Part shown: one piece after another, positions 23,801 to 35,548 of the stretch | Layout of the letters: the number at the start of each line of letters is the position of its first letter | How positions within the stretch are numbered: the stretch's first letter is position 1 | DNA from: Pseudocercospora fijiensis CIRAD86 | Lineage: Eukaryota; Ascomycota; Dothideomycetes; Mycosphaerellales; Mycosphaerellaceae | NCBI RefSeq assembly: GCF_000340215.1 | Contig: NW_006921533.1 | Span: 8,655,282 to 8,719,281, forward strand | Direction: 5' to 3' | DNA length: 64,000 bases | The notes under the pieces: model-generated | Databases searched by the model: none | What the model saw: the letters and a program-made list of their open reading frames with translations, nothing else | Told to the model about the DNA's origin: nothing | Program-made: the position numbers and the translations under genes

Positions 23801-23903
23801 AACTTAAAACTTTAGGTACGTACCTAAAACTAGACGACAACTTAAAACTATTAGTACGTACCTAAAACGTCTAGTTTTAGGTACGTACCTAAAGTTTTAA
23901 GTT
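23801..23903. repeat. Perfect 36-bp inverted repeat built from three family 1 palindromes
   Basis: The arm at 23801-23836 (AACTTAAAAC...AACTAGACG) is the exact reverse complement of 23868-23903. Each arm contains TTTAGGTACGTACCTAAA (23811-23828 and 23876-23893). The 31-bp loop holds a third, slightly changed copy. In single-stranded form this would fold into a long hairpin with nested hairpins. Exact arm identity in mutated DNA suggests the arms are held alike or formed late. Confidence 0.92.
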
Positions 23904-24907
23904 GTTTATAGTATCCTTTAATTACTCGACTTTAGGTTTTGTAACGTCTACGGGAAGGCCGTAGGCAGTCTATAAACCTACTTATATATACTACTTTATA
24001 TATAAAATATACTCCGCTACTATTCCTAGTTCTCTTATAACTAAAATGCACCGCTAGAAAGGGGTAGCCCTTTCTAGCGTTAGTAGTTTCCGCGAGATAG
24101 AACTACCTCCTCGAATTCTATACTTATTAGGGAGGCTTATATATAAGCAAAGCCCTACGTTATCGACGGAATTAATACAATACCGCCTAAAGGATAGCGT
24201 AAGCTACTCGATACTAAAAAGGAAGAGCGGAAGAAGAAGGCCGAACGTACTACGAGGAAGTTAGCGAGTACGGCTCTACGACGAGCGTAGAAGAAAGTAT
24301 AGCAAGCCGAGTAAGACTTAGGCGTAGTATCTTCTTCGTCTACGCTACTACTATATCTAGTCGCTATATCGTCTACCTCCTCGGCTACCTAACTTATCCC
24401 CGATATTAACCCTCTACTTCGTAGCTAAATAGCCGCTTTAGGTAGTTAAATACTCTAGAGTTAGTACTATTCGGCTAGTTAGGGACGGCTACTTCTCCTA
24501 GCACTACGACTACTGCCGCTCTCTTTATAGATAGCGCCGCGTATTAACCTTAGAGATAGGCTATAGCTTATCGCTACCTAGATTAACTAGCTTAATATCG
24601 ACGATATTATCGCGGTAGTCGATTAATTCGCGAGAGCTAACGCTACTAGCTCTACTCTAAGAGATAGTACTTTTACCTCTATCGTTTAATAATCGATCGT
24701 ATAGGCTATCCCTATATACAACTAGCCTCGGTTAGCTATTCGGCGGGCTCCTCTACGTCCCCTTCTCTCTAAAATAGATAGTACTTAACTAGTATACCTA
24801 TCTAATACTCTCCCTTCGTATATAGGTCCTCTTACCCTACGTAGAGTAGTTTACTACCCCGCTTCTATAGCTACTAGACCCTCTTCGTCCGCTATAGTAT
24901 AATCCCT

Positions 24908-25030
24908 ACCCGCGCTAGCTTCTATACTAGCGATACCTCCCGCGCTAGCTTCTATACTAGCGACGCCTTCCCTACTAGCTTCTATACTAGCGACGCCTTC
25001 CCCGCTAGCTTCTATACTAGCGACGCCGCC
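24908..25030 (+). repeat. 30-bp in-frame tandem repeat, four units
   Basis: The core CTAGCTTCTATACTAGCGAY repeats four times at 30-bp spacing, encoding about PALASILATP in the plus-strand frame of the surrounding relic. Confidence 0.85.
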
Positions 25031-25453
25031 TAAGCCTAACTCCTAAAGAAGCGTAGCTTATTCTTCCCTATTACTAGCTTCGAAGTCTACTACTTAATCT
25101 ACTTCGCCGACTACTCGAAGAAGTCCCTCCTTCCCTCCTATTCTAGAGAGCCCCTTGTTACCTACGACGCCGCCTAAGCCTAACTCCTAAGGAAGCGTAG
25201 CTTATTCTTCCCTATTACTAGCTTCGAAGTCCGCTATTTAATCTGCTTCGCCGACTCCTTAAAGAAGTCCCTCCTTCCCTCCTATTCCCGAGAGCTCCTC
25301 GTTACCTACGACGCCGCTTAAGCTAGACTCCTAAGGAAGCGTAGCTTATTCTCCCCTATTACTAGCTTCGAAGTCCGCTACTTAACCTGCTTCGCCGACT
25401 CCTCGAAGAAGTCTCTCCTTCCCTCCTATTCTAGAGAGCCCCTCGTTACCTAT
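25022..25453 (+). repeat. 144-bp in-frame tandem repeat, three units
   Basis: Units start GACGCCGCYTAAGCYWRACT at 25022, 25166 and 25310, period 144 bp (48 codons). They differ at scattered sites and keep the reading frame of the surrounding relic. Confidence 0.92.
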
Positions 25454-26102
25454 TTTAAGAGACGGGACAAATTAACTACTAGCCTCGGTATAGCGTAGTC
25501 GACCGATCGTAAGCGCGAGTATATCTAAGTCTAATTCTAGAGATAGTATTCCTAGCCCTAGCTTAAGGCGAAGCCTATCTAGATTAAGAGATAGTATTAC
25601 TAGGTCTAATTTAAGAGAGAGCTTATAAAGGCCTCGTCCTAGACCTTAGCTATCGTAGCTATAACGCGGGCTCCTACTACGTATCCGGCTAAATCCTAGA
25701 GGGCGTAACCCGCGCCCTACCTTACTAGAACCCCTACTACCGCTACGACCTATACTACCGCGAGGTCGGTAGAGTCGAGACGATAATAGCGACGTTACGC
25801 TCGAAAGCTCTCGAGTACCTTCGGCTACTAGTAGGTCCGTCTAATCGGATTTAAGCCGTCCTTCGAGTAGCGACGCTAGGGTTAATTCCGACGAGGAACT
25901 AGATAACCTATCTATTTTATCGACCCCTTATAGTCGGATAGTACTTTACTAAGCGCTCGCCGTAGATAGTTGCTCTTATAAGTATTCCTAAGACTAGGAT
26001 ATAAAGGCGGAAGGAGAGGAGCCGACGCCGCCTAAAGTTATACTCGTAGAATTTGTTACTAAGGAGACTACTACTGCCTTCGACTAAAGTTAACTTTACT
26101 AG

Positions 26103-26264
26103 TAAAGGACGGAAACTAATACTACTACTGCTACTAGTAGTAATAGTATAGGCTACCGAGGGTAATATAACCTATAGTAATATAGGTAGCTATGTTTAGT
26201 AAGATAGGATAACGAGACTGCCGCTTAGGCTAGTAACTAGAGCCCTATAATATAGGCATTCTTG
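26103..26264. mobile_element. Fragment of the 280-bp insertion sequence
   Basis: About 160 bp starting TAAAGGACGGAAAC match the left part of the 13437-13716 insert at almost every position. The match stops at TAGGCATT, right where the Copia LTR begins, so the Copia element or a recombination event has replaced the rest. Confidence 0.8.
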
Positions 26265-26561
26265 AATTGTATAGTAGTAGTGTAGGCTAAACTGTGTTCT
26301 GTTCGTTGTGTTCTATCTAAACTAGTAACTATCCTAGGTATATATATATTTAGTCCTTCCTATTGTCGAGTATCCTTACTATTATCGGCTACTCCGATAA
26401 TAGTATCGGTATATCCGATAGTTCTAGAGGCGCCGTATTACGCCTCGTAATCTTATTTCTTTATATATAAAGGCTGTATATATATAAAGAAGGATATAAG
26501 GACAAAGCAGCCTAAAATTGTTATTTACTCGCTTTAAGGCTAACAAAGCTTATTTCTAAGA
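26265..26561 (-). repeat. Copia LTR, left (3') copy
   Basis: Direct repeat of 29176-29472. On the minus strand TGTTAGCC and a final CTACACTACT... pattern suggest the TG...CA ends, although the repeated segment extends about 14 bp further (TCTTAGAAATAAGC). Confidence 0.9.
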
Positions 26562-26899
26562 CATCCCCGTAAGCGGTAGATAGCCGATAAACAATCCTAT
26601 TATATAGAATCGTAGGTTTTATCGTACTTCGAGGGAATGAAGTATTGTTTAGTAGATTTTTGGTTTCCCTAGATTTCCCCGGACTAACTAGGCTTAATCC
26701 GGTAATTTTCCGCAAAGTCTCTTCCGACGTTACCTCGTCGTTTTATAGAGAGTCTTTTTCGACCGTTAGTTTAATACTATTAGATAGTCGTATAACACCC
26801 TAAGTATATAGATCTAGGAAGTTTTATACGTAGAATCGAATAGTATACTCGGTTTTGTTCTAGGGTTAGGAGTTCTATAGTAAATAGAATATAAGTATA

Positions 26900-29170
26900 C
26901 GTACTCTTCTATAGAGTATATTACGTATATCTTTTTATTTTCTAGGGCAGTTTCGATTCTAGACGGTTGCTTAAGTCCTTATAGGCCTAATAAATCCTTT
27001 AGTCTAGTAAATGTAGGTGCCGATAGTGCCTTAGTTAGTAGATCGGCGATTTGATCTTTTGTATTTATATATACTAGAGATATTACTTTGTTTTTAAGTA
27101 GTTCTCTTATATAATGATATCGTATATCGATATGTTTTGTCCTAGAGTAATGCTCTGGATTTTGTACTAGTGCTATAGCACTTTGGCTATCGGTAGCTAT
27201 AGTATTTCCTTCTAGATTTGTATCTGAGGATACTATTAGGTTAGATAGGAATTGGTATTCCCGAGTAGCTTCCGTTAGAGCTATATATTCAGCCTCGCAA
27301 CTACTAAGCGCTACGGTCTTTTAGAGCTTACTAACCTAAGATACCGGTGCCTTATCGCCTAGCGTAAAGATATACGCCGTAGTTGATTTTCGGTTATCTA
27401 AATTGCCCCCGTAATCGGAGTCGCAGTAACCTTTAAGAAGCGGCGGACGATTAGCCCGATAAACAAGGCTATTCTAATTAGCATTAAGATATTTCCAAAT
27501 CCTATCTAGGGCTCTAAAATGAGTCCTATCTAGATTAGACATATATCTTGCTACTTGCCCTACCGCGAAAGATAGGTCGGGTCTCGTTTGTATAGCTAAG
27601 TATATAAGAGACCCTACTTGTTTTTAATACTTAGATAGGTCCTCTATAGACGCTTTAGCCGTAGACTGTTTTGGGATTACTCCTTGCTCCGTAGGAGTAG
27701 CTACGCTAGCGCTAGTTTCTTTATTGAACCTCTTTAGTATCTTTTTAATATATGCCTTTTAGGAGAGTTCTACTACCCTATTAGGCCTATCCCTAGATAC
27801 TTCTATACCTAGATAGTATCGTACAGGACCTAGATCGGTAACTTCTACCGTCTTAGAGAGATATTCTCGTATAGAGTCGATATCTTTTTTATTCGGACCG
27901 AATATAAGTAAGTCGTTAACGTGGCACGTAATTCGGATATTAGTTTCCTTATTTATAAAGGCAGCCTCGTCCTTAGGTATCGGTTTAAAACCTATAGTAG
28001 CTAGTAGGCTACTTAGCTTCTTAAACCATTGCCTAGGAGACTGTTTTAGTCCGTATAATGCCTTATTTAGACGGCATACCTTATTCGTATTGTCCGTATA
28101 GCCTATAGGCTGTTCGACGTATATTTCCTTGTCTATTTCGGCATTTAGGAACGCGGATTTTATATCCTACTGTTCTATTTCCTAATTAAAATAAGCCGCT
28201 AAGTAGAATAACGATCGCTAAGTTTCGGGCCTTGCCGTTTAGCTAAAGGTTTGATCGTAATCAATCCCTTTTACTTGGTTATACCCTTTTACTACCTATC
28301 GGGATTTATGTTTTACTACCTCGCCTTTCTCGTTTAATTTTGATTTGTAAACGAAGCGTCCTTTTAGCGCTTTTCGGTCCGGCGGTAGTTCTACTAGTTC
28401 CTAGGTGTTTTAAGCTTATAGATCGGTTATTTCTTTAAGCATAGACTCTTTCCACTTCTCGGAATTAGGACTATTAATAGCATCTTTATACGTATCCGGA
28501 TCGGTAATATTATCGTCCGCTAAGTACGCTATTTCGTCGTTGTTTCTATATCCTTCGTATAGATCAAACATATCCCGTATTCGGGTATTAGCCTCGTCTT
28601 TGGCTAGTCTAGGCCTTTTATATTTAGGCTCTTCTTGTATACTAGTAGTAGATTCCGGGGCGTCTAGAGACTGTTTCTTAGGTAGAGTAACTTCTAAGCT
28701 CTCTAATTCTTCTAGCATATTACCGCTAGGCCCCGGCAGTATATTACTATCGTTTTGAGTAGTAATATCTCTAATAGTATTAAGTTCTATAGTCGGTATA
28801 TCTTGTAGTGTATCCGTACTAATAGATTCTTTAGTAGTATAAGTAGTACTACTTAAGAATACTCTATCGAGTATTTTAACGTTTCGAGACTAAACTACGC
28901 GCCTAGCTTCTAAGTCGTATAGTTTGTATTGTTTAGTACTAAAACCAATTAGTATAGCTCTTCGTACTCTAGATTCTAGCTTTTTCGGCGTCTTGTTCGT
29001 ATAGTAGTATACTCGGGGATTGGTTATATAAGTCGTTTATATATCGATAGTCGTCTAGATTAAAAGTATCCGTTATCGATATATAGTAAGATCGGTAGGG
29101 TATTTCGAATAGTAGTCGATAGCGAGTAAGGCTTAGTATCTTAGGTTAAGAGCTAGCCGGGCTTATAACC
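26900..29170 (-). pseudogene. pol: Copia pol remnant: integrase C-terminus, RT, RNase H
   Basis: On the minus strand, NKTPKKLESRVRRAILIGF (about 28930-28990) marks the integrase C-terminal region. EKWKESMLKEITDL (about 28416-28460) is the standard Copia sequence just before RT. The RT active box reads HVNDLLIFG (about 27900-27930) where YVDDLLIFG is expected, so the second catalytic Asp is intact and the first is Asn. TRPDLSFAVGQVARYMSNLD follows, then the RNase H part with TVALSSCEAEYIALTEATRE (about 27260-27320), and KHIDIRYHYIRELL and DQIADLLTKAL near 27030-27140. Only a handful of TAG codons interrupt it. The N-terminal half of the polyprotein is absent. Confidence 0.9.
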
Positions 29171-29175
29171 TATTA

Positions 29176-29472
29176 AATTGTGTAGTAGTAGTGTAGGCTG
29201 AACTGTGTTGTGTTCGTTGTATTCTATCTAAACTAGTAACTATCCTAGGCATATATATATTTAGTCCTTCCTATTGTCGAGTATCCTTACTATTATCGGC
29301 TACTCCGACAATAGTATCGGTATATCCGATAGTTCTAGAGGCGCCGTATTACGCCTCGTAATCTTATTTCTTTATATATAAAGGCTGTATATATATAAAG
29401 AAGGATATAAGGACAAAGCAGCCCGAAATTATTATTTACTCGCTTTAAGGCTAACAAAGCTTATTTCTAAGA
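29176..29472 (-). repeat. Copia LTR, right (5') copy
   Basis: 297-bp direct repeat of 26265-26561. It retains GTGTAGTAG where the left copy has GTATAGTAG, that is, it is slightly less mutated. Confidence 0.9.
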
Positions 29473-29479
29473 GATACGT

Positions 29480-32110
29480 ACCTCTTCTTCCCTAACCTTC
29501 CTCTCCCTAAAGCAAATCGAGATCGGAAGATCGACCGGTAACGTCGCTATTACTTAAATAAGCGTAAATAGGCTTACTTTATTAATACTATCCTTATTCC
29601 TACGCTTCGCGATACTTATCCTTCTAGAGTACTCGTATATTATCCCCTATCCTTCTAGCAAGTATATAATCGGGTATACGCTTAATAGAAACAAGGCGGA
29701 GAAGGCAACAATTATAACGTTAGTAAACTCGGTTACGATATTATAGATCTACTACTAGCAAATTACGACCCTATAGTCGACGTAGCTATACTACGACTAT
29801 ATCGCTTATAGTAGAGTATCGAACGTCGGTTACGTCGAGACTAACTTAGATAAATATTAGCGGCGTATAGAACTAGTTATTATATAGTATAGGACTAAAA
29901 TCCGTCTAGAGGTATAGACTCCCCTAGAGCTTAAAGAACTCCTCGATTAGTCTCTCGAGCGCTAGTTTAACCCTATATATCGTAATATAGACCGCGCTTA
30001 GTTCGACCTTATATAGGAAGACCTCCCTATAAAACTAGTAGTCGAAGACGAAGTAGCATCCCCGCTTATCGCCTTTTACCGGATAGCCTATAGTATTACG
30101 AAGACTAGCGGCCTTAATATCGAGTATCCTTAAGTATACTAGTAGTTCGCTATATAAGAGGCTTATAGTATCCGAGGCAAACTACTCCGTAAGTCCGTAG
30201 AGCGGCTTAGTAGCATCGGCTTCTACTAAGGATATAATATATCGAAGAATCTCTTCGCGTCTATTAACTAATTAGTAGAACCTACTTTTAGTTAGTTAAT
30301 ACTGCCGCTTCTTATATTCTCCTAGTCTACTATCGACTAGGTAGCCGCTATTACTTCTCTTATTGCCCGAGATGCTATATTCCGCCGAGCTCGTATCTTA
30401 GACGCCTTTAAAGCAGAAATTATATAAGCGTATAATACGCTAGTTAGCTACAATTCGAGTACCGTTTACTTTAGCGTACGAGAAGAGGTTCGCACTTGCT
30501 AGGATATACTCTATTAGCCTAATCTGCCTATAACTTGCCTAAGCCTAACTAGGGGAATAGACGGGCGTCGTACTTACTAGCCTTTCTTCGTACTCGAACG
30601 TAATAACGTCGTCGACTTTATACGTTTGCAGTTAAACCGCTAGCTCTTTGCAATATATATAGTGCTTTCGTAAAGGTCCGTTAACGCTAGCGTTAATACC
30701 GCCTAACTAGATTGTATATCTCGCGCTATTAAGGAAGCCTCTACGTCGGCAATACTAACTATACTATTCGACGTACTAACTACGACCTATAATAGTAGTT
30801 CCTTTAGTATAAAGTATAGACTCTACTATAATCGCTACGACTAGTTAGGCGAGGACGATAGAGAGTAGGAAGGGAGCCGTCGGGGGTTAAATGTTATAGC
30901 AAGCCTCTATACTACGTACGCCGCCTAGCTCCTAGTCGATCTCTTCGACTAGGTTTATCTACGCTTCTATACTGCCGCGCTCTAGTAGACCGCCTACACT
31001 ACCGACTTCCTCCGCCGCTAGCTCTAAGCTACCGGTTCGGAAAGGCTAGAGTAAGCCTTCTATAGCTACGTAAAGGAGACAATCGACTAACTCGTTACCG
31101 CCTACTAAATATATCGAGTAGCATATAGGGAGGGTAAGGATAAAGATTCGGAAGAGGATAACAACTTAGATTAGTACGTAGATATCGTTAAACAGGCGCT
31201 TTAGCGATTAAGCTAGGTATATAGGTGCCGCCATTCTAGCTATATACTCCGTATACTCTCTAAGCCCGATAAGCGCCTAAGGGATTAGGTACGGTTACCC
31301 TACTTCTTCTCCGAGGAGGTTACTAATAAGGAGAGGGCCGGTCTCTATAGCTTTTCGTATAATATCGTATACCGGATAATAGGCGATAGACTAAATATTA
31401 TCGTCGCCTAGGGCGGTAGTAGTAACGCTACAGAAGGCGGCTTTACCTTATTTACCGCGATCTAGCAAACCCGACTTTAGCTACTCTTTAACTAGGACGA
31501 TGGTTTTCGCTACGATAGCTAGGAACGCCGCCTATAGCGTAGGTAGGCGAGGTACTGCTTCGACGTACTCGTATTACTAAGTTAGGATTACCTAGATATT
31601 ACGTAACAGTTTAAGCGTAGTATAGGGCGTTATACTATAAACTAGGTACGTATCCTCCCGGTATACGATAAAAGCAAAATCTACTAAGCCGTTCGCTAGA
31701 AGAAAATCCCTAGCGAGACTGCTTAATACTAGGTTAAGTTGGTAGCCGCCGTCTTACTTAACGCGAGCGACCTTACCTAGAATAGCACTATCCCGTAGCA
31801 TTAGTCGCTCGTTAGTACTATAAAAAAGAAGAACCAACTCTATATAATATACCGCTATACTCCTAATCTACTCTATAACTAAGGATAGTAGATAATTAGC
31901 GAAGATCTTAGTAACTGCTTTATAGCGATACGACAGATTAAGCGACTAAGAGGCCTAGATAATAGTAATCCTAGGTCTAACGACGACGACGACGACGACG
32001 ACAATAAGTAGATTCCGTCGCGAAATAGTAAGGCAAGGCTAGCCGAGCACTAGGTATAGCTACCGCTTACTACGGCTACTAGATAGCGCCGACAATTGTA
32101 GACACTTTAG
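29480..32110 (+). pseudogene. Large RIP-degraded coding region, family not recognised
   Basis: One main plus-strand frame covers about 29950-32100 with almost only TAG and a few TAA interruptions. A second frame covers about 29500-29900 (TYPSRVLVYYPLSFQQVYNR near 29600-29660), so a frameshift or intron lies near 29900. Readable parts include SLTRGIDGRRTYQPFFVLER (about 30535-30595) and an Asp run (DDDDDDDD) near 31980-32003. The expected product would exceed 800 residues. I do not recognise it. A large nucleic-acid-related subtelomeric protein would fit the neighbourhood but that is a guess. Confidence 0.5.
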
Positions 32111-32208
32111 GCGTCCGCCTAAAATCGTAGTTATATAATAAGTATATACAAATAGAGAAACTTTAGGTATACGCCTAAAATCGCAACTATAATAGGTATA
32201 TACCTAAA
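32106..32208. repeat. Cluster of three family 1 palindromes
   Basis: TTTAGGCGTCCGCCTAAA at 32106-32123, TTTAGGTATACGCCTAAA at 32162-32179 and AATAGGTATATACCTAAA at 32191-32208. The first keeps GGCG/CGCC arms, hinting that the ancestral core was more GC-rich before RIP. Confidence 0.88.
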
Positions 32209-32214
32209 GTTTTA

Positions 32215-32930
32215 TTATATTACGTATAGTCTCTATAATATTTAATCGTATAGTTAAATAGGTAGATATAGGCCGGTTAGCTAAGTAGATAGCGCTTAAA
32301 TGAGATTAAATAGCGAGCGACTAGCGTACTATTAAATAAACAGATCGCCTATTATATAGAAGTAGCCTAATGTTATAGCACTTCTAACTAAGCTATTCGC
32401 CTAGTTTATCGGTTTTGCTAGACTAGCGTCGAGAACGATAGGATTCAATCTTACTATTATTATTCTATATGCTTAGAATAACAAAATTGCTATATAATAC
32501 TAACCTCTCGATATCCGGAAGCTATACTATGCTATTAGAGGTAGAGCCTCGTAGTATAGGTAGAAATCTAGACCTATAAAGTCGGAAATTAGCTTCTCGG
32601 AAGAGGCCTTCTCTACTACTATATATAGCGATCTATATACACTCGGAGCTATAGAACACCGCTAGATATTGTATTACACTATCTACTTAACATATAGATT
32701 ACTATAGCTCTTAACCCTTAATATACACTATAGAGTTATCGAGGACGATAACGAGGCGGACTAACTTTACTTAATCGGCTCTAATTTCTTTATATAACTA
32801 ACTGACTGTATAACGAAATTATTACATAGTTATATAAGCTACAAGGAGCACGATTAATTAAATAAAGACGTTATTACTTATTTATATAGTTATATAATTA
32901 TTTATATAATTTAATATTATAGAGAAGTTT
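32215..32930. other. AT-rich interval without a visible gene
   Basis: No convincing frame on either strand. Between about 32800 and 32920 short TTATATA-type repeats (TTATATAGTTATATAAT) dominate. Confidence 0.4.
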
Positions 32931-32934
32931 TACG

Positions 32935-34550
32935 TAACCGTAGTATTATATACCTAATCTAAGAACATTACCTTTAAGTAGCGTCGGGTTTTCTTCCTCT
33001 ATCGACACTATACGTAGAGTAGCCGTACCCCCTTCTATTACTAGTAGCTCGCGTTTCTTCGCTATACTTAGTCGCTATAGTACGACGAGCGTAATATCGT
33101 TATCGTACGCCTCCTCGTCCTCTAGAAGTTCGATTAGAGGTATGTCCGCTATATCGTTCGCTCGGTAGGCGATACTATAACGCTACTAATATATAATCGT
33201 TCCTAGGACTTTAATATTACTTATAAGGTTAAATGTCCCGATTCCGATCTCGTTCTCTATCTCGCTATATATTAGTTTAAGGTTATAGCGAAGCGCCTTA
33301 ATATCCGCTATCGTAACGTTAAAGTCCGGTAGATAGTAATAAACTAAGAAGCGATGCTACATTAATAGCTAAGTTTTCTTATCGAGTCTATACCGAGTAT
33401 AACGCTTAAGGCTAAATATACCTTTAGTCTTATCGCCTAGATCGGTAACAATCCGATATAAATACTAGTGCTTCCTACAATCCGGCGACCGTAGCTACTC
33501 CGCGCGAGAAACTAGAGTATTATATATAAAACCGCTATATACGAGTACGACCGATATTAAGCAAAATCTAGTATATGCCGCTAATCGATCTATACTTTGC
33601 TATACGTCTTTTAACTACCGCCGATCCTTATCTCGTATATCCTAGAGTCTATAACGTAAGGTTTATATAAACCGGAAATATACGAGGGCGACGTCGTAGA
33701 GTCGTAGAGGTGCTGCCGCCGAGCTACGATGCCCGAAGAGGGCATTGTAGTGACTTAGGTAGAGGTTGTCTACGAGGTGCTTAACGAATAGCAATTAGTC
33801 GTATATAGATCGCGACTACTGCCTTAGTATACTCTCGGAGCTTAAGTTAATATATTCGTCTAGCCTCCTTTAACTACGTTCTCTATCGTATAGGTAAAGG
33901 TTATTTCCGAGACTGTATAGCGGTCTAAATGCGGCTAACAATTATACTATCGTACTAGGCCTACTATTATTATAGCTACTCGCATTAATTAACACCTTAT
34001 AATAGGTCTCCTATAGTATATTCTCGGGCGTCGGCGCTACTCGCCTAGGACAATAACGTAGTAAGCAACCGCCCTATATAATCGAGAGTATACGGATATA
34101 TATCGTTAAGCTCCGCACCGGTAACAACGAGAAGTAGCGTTTGCGCTTCTTAAGAGGCAAAGGAGGATCCGACTTCGTCTTAATTACGACCTCGCTAAAC
34201 CGGAGACTAGGCCGTATACTCGCTATTGCTATCCGAACCGCATCGTCGCCGTAGTTAGTAAGTATAGGTATATATAATAAGGGTCGCAATTCGGGACTAC
34301 TATTAATATAAAGGGCGACTAGGACCGCCGTATATATCTAATCCTATACGATAGTTCGAGTCTAACTATCGATACCGAACCCCGCCGGCTAGCGCTTATA
34401 TTGTATCTGCTACTCCCTATCTATGCTATAGTTATAAGCAACCTAGACTTTATAGTCTCTATGCCTAACGTTTACTAGGTAGCGTAGGATTTGATCCTTT
34501 AGCTCGACCGATAGTTTAGAGAATAACATCCTCGCCTTAGTTAGATAGTA
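32935..34550 (-). pseudogene. RIP-degraded minus-strand coding region, family not recognised
   Basis: Read on the minus strand through TAG and TAA, the frame starts near 34550 with a segment such as KLSVELKDQILRYLVNVRH. It continues with NYGDDAVRIAIASIRPSL (about 34200-34260), then a Lys/Arg-rich PPLPLKKRKRYFSLLPVRSL (about 34110-34170), and ends near 32940 after IEEENPTLLKGNVLRLGI. It lies tail to tail with the 29.5-32.1 kb relic. I do not recognise a family. The frame is kept for long stretches, which favours a real ancestral gene. Confidence 0.5.
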
Positions 34551-34577
34551 GTATAATATTATTATAGTAAATAGCAA

Positions 34578-34685
34578 TAATAAGCGTTTAATAGAACTTT
34601 AGGTACGTACCTAAAATTTAATATTGTTGTAGTAAGCGGCATTAATAAGCGTTTAATAGAACTTTAGGTACGTACCTAAAATTTC
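34578..34685 (+). repeat. 65-bp direct repeat carrying family 1 palindromes
   Basis: TAATAAGCGTTTAATAGAAC followed by TTTAGGTACGTACCTAAA occurs twice, at 34578 and 34643 (palindromes at 34598-34615 and 34663-34680). Confidence 0.9.
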
Positions 34686-34756
34686 CTTATATAACCTTAT
34701 ATAACCTTATAGAACATTATATAATACTAGCGCGGTTTAGGGTTTATAGCAAATAT

Positions 34757-34852
34757 AGCAAATAGTAATCGGACACATTCCTATTAGACGCGGGGCATGC
34801 CGCTAGCAAATAGTAATCGGACACATTCCTATTAGACGCGGGGCATACCGCT
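34757..34852 (+). repeat. 48-bp tandem duplication
   Basis: AGCAAATAGTAATCGGACAC... repeats at 34757 and 34805 with one difference (GGCATGC versus GGCATAC), itself a G-to-A change in a TpG. Confidence 0.9.
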
Positions 34853-35065
34853 AGCTAGAAATACGTAGTCCGTACGTAGCCCTATCTTTCTTACTTTAGA
34901 AACCTGCCCCCTCTTCTTAACTTAACCTTTAACTATAACCTTCCGTAGCACTTACTATTACTAGTACTAGAATAGGTGCGTACCTAAAGGTTTCTTTAAA
35001 AGACCTTAATAGTTAAACTATTTTCGAAAGAAACACTTTACTATTATCGCGAGCATCTTACGGCT

Positions 35066-35548
35066 ATAAGTTCCCTACTAATCCCTAGCGCGCGTAAGCG
35101 CAAATTAGGTACTAGTTAGACGAGCGACCCGCCCGAAACCCCGGCGTCTACTACTAAGAAGTAGTATATCCTACTACTTAGCCTCGGCGATCCTTCTCCG
35201 ACTTAGTTGCCCGCAAAGAAGGCTAAGACCCTTAATATGCCTAAGAAGTTAACTAGAGCTAAGTAGGACAAGACTATTAGTATATAGATAGACTAAGACG
35301 AGCTTAACCTAGCCTAGTAGAGGTTTAATAAAGGTCGCGTTAACACCTTTAAGGCCCTTATAGATAAGACCCGCGGCGCGGCAACGTTACTATTCGCTAG
35401 TTAAGGCGTCTATATAGCTATATACTCTACTAGATCTATTAAGAACGAGACTACCGTAGGAGCTATAGAGATTCTAGTTAGCGACTAGTTCGTACGTATA
35501 ATAACAAAGCTCGAGCTAGCTTTTAAGTATTACTACTTATATCGCGTC
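35066..35548 (+). pseudogene. Right SNF2-family ATPase relic, exon 1
   Basis: The frame opens at ATA (35066), which would be ATG before a TpG to TpA change, and reads SSLLIPSARKRKLGTSQTSD onward to a GTAAGT donor at 35549. A Lys-rich segment (PAKKAKTLNMPKKLTRAK, about 35210-35265) resembles a nuclear targeting region. The codon ends exactly at the donor (phase 0), and the frame resumes at 48307 (RTFSKYIGASDKY). The link over 12.7 kb rests on phase, splice signals and the palindromes on both sides, so it is an inference. Codons are interrupted only by TAG and TAA. Confidence 0.55.

Larger units (their letters stand above)
24060..26100 (+). pseudogene. RIP-degraded coding region with two sets of amino acid repeats
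   Basis: The plus strand reads as a Ser/Pro-rich protein if TAG and TAA are former Gln codons. A Lys/Arg-rich start (LDTKKEERKKKAERTTRKLA, about 24200-24260) is followed by hydrophobic and Gln-rich sequence. Then come four 10-residue repeats (about PALASILATP, 24908-25030) and three 48-residue repeats (25022-25453) rich in Ser, Pro and Lys. I do not recognise a family. In-frame periods (30 bp and 144 bp) favour real coding origin. The end is uncertain, and the 26103 fragment and the Copia element follow. Confidence 0.5.
26265..29472 (-). mobile_element. Internally deleted Ty1/copia element
   Basis: Minus-strand element with 297-bp LTRs (26265-26561 and 29176-29472) that differ at few positions. 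Only about 2.6 kb lies between them: integrase C-terminus, RT and RNase H, with gag, protease and the integrase core missing or scrambled. It is much less mutated than its surroundings: CAA, CAT and TGG codons persist and stops are few. I could not find a matching target duplication at the two outer edges, so it may have been formed or altered by recombination. Confidence 0.9.

Noticed and set aside
28540..28758. Plus-strand open frame over the Copia pol region
   Set aside because: Antisense to the well-supported Copia polyprotein segment at 28416-28718.
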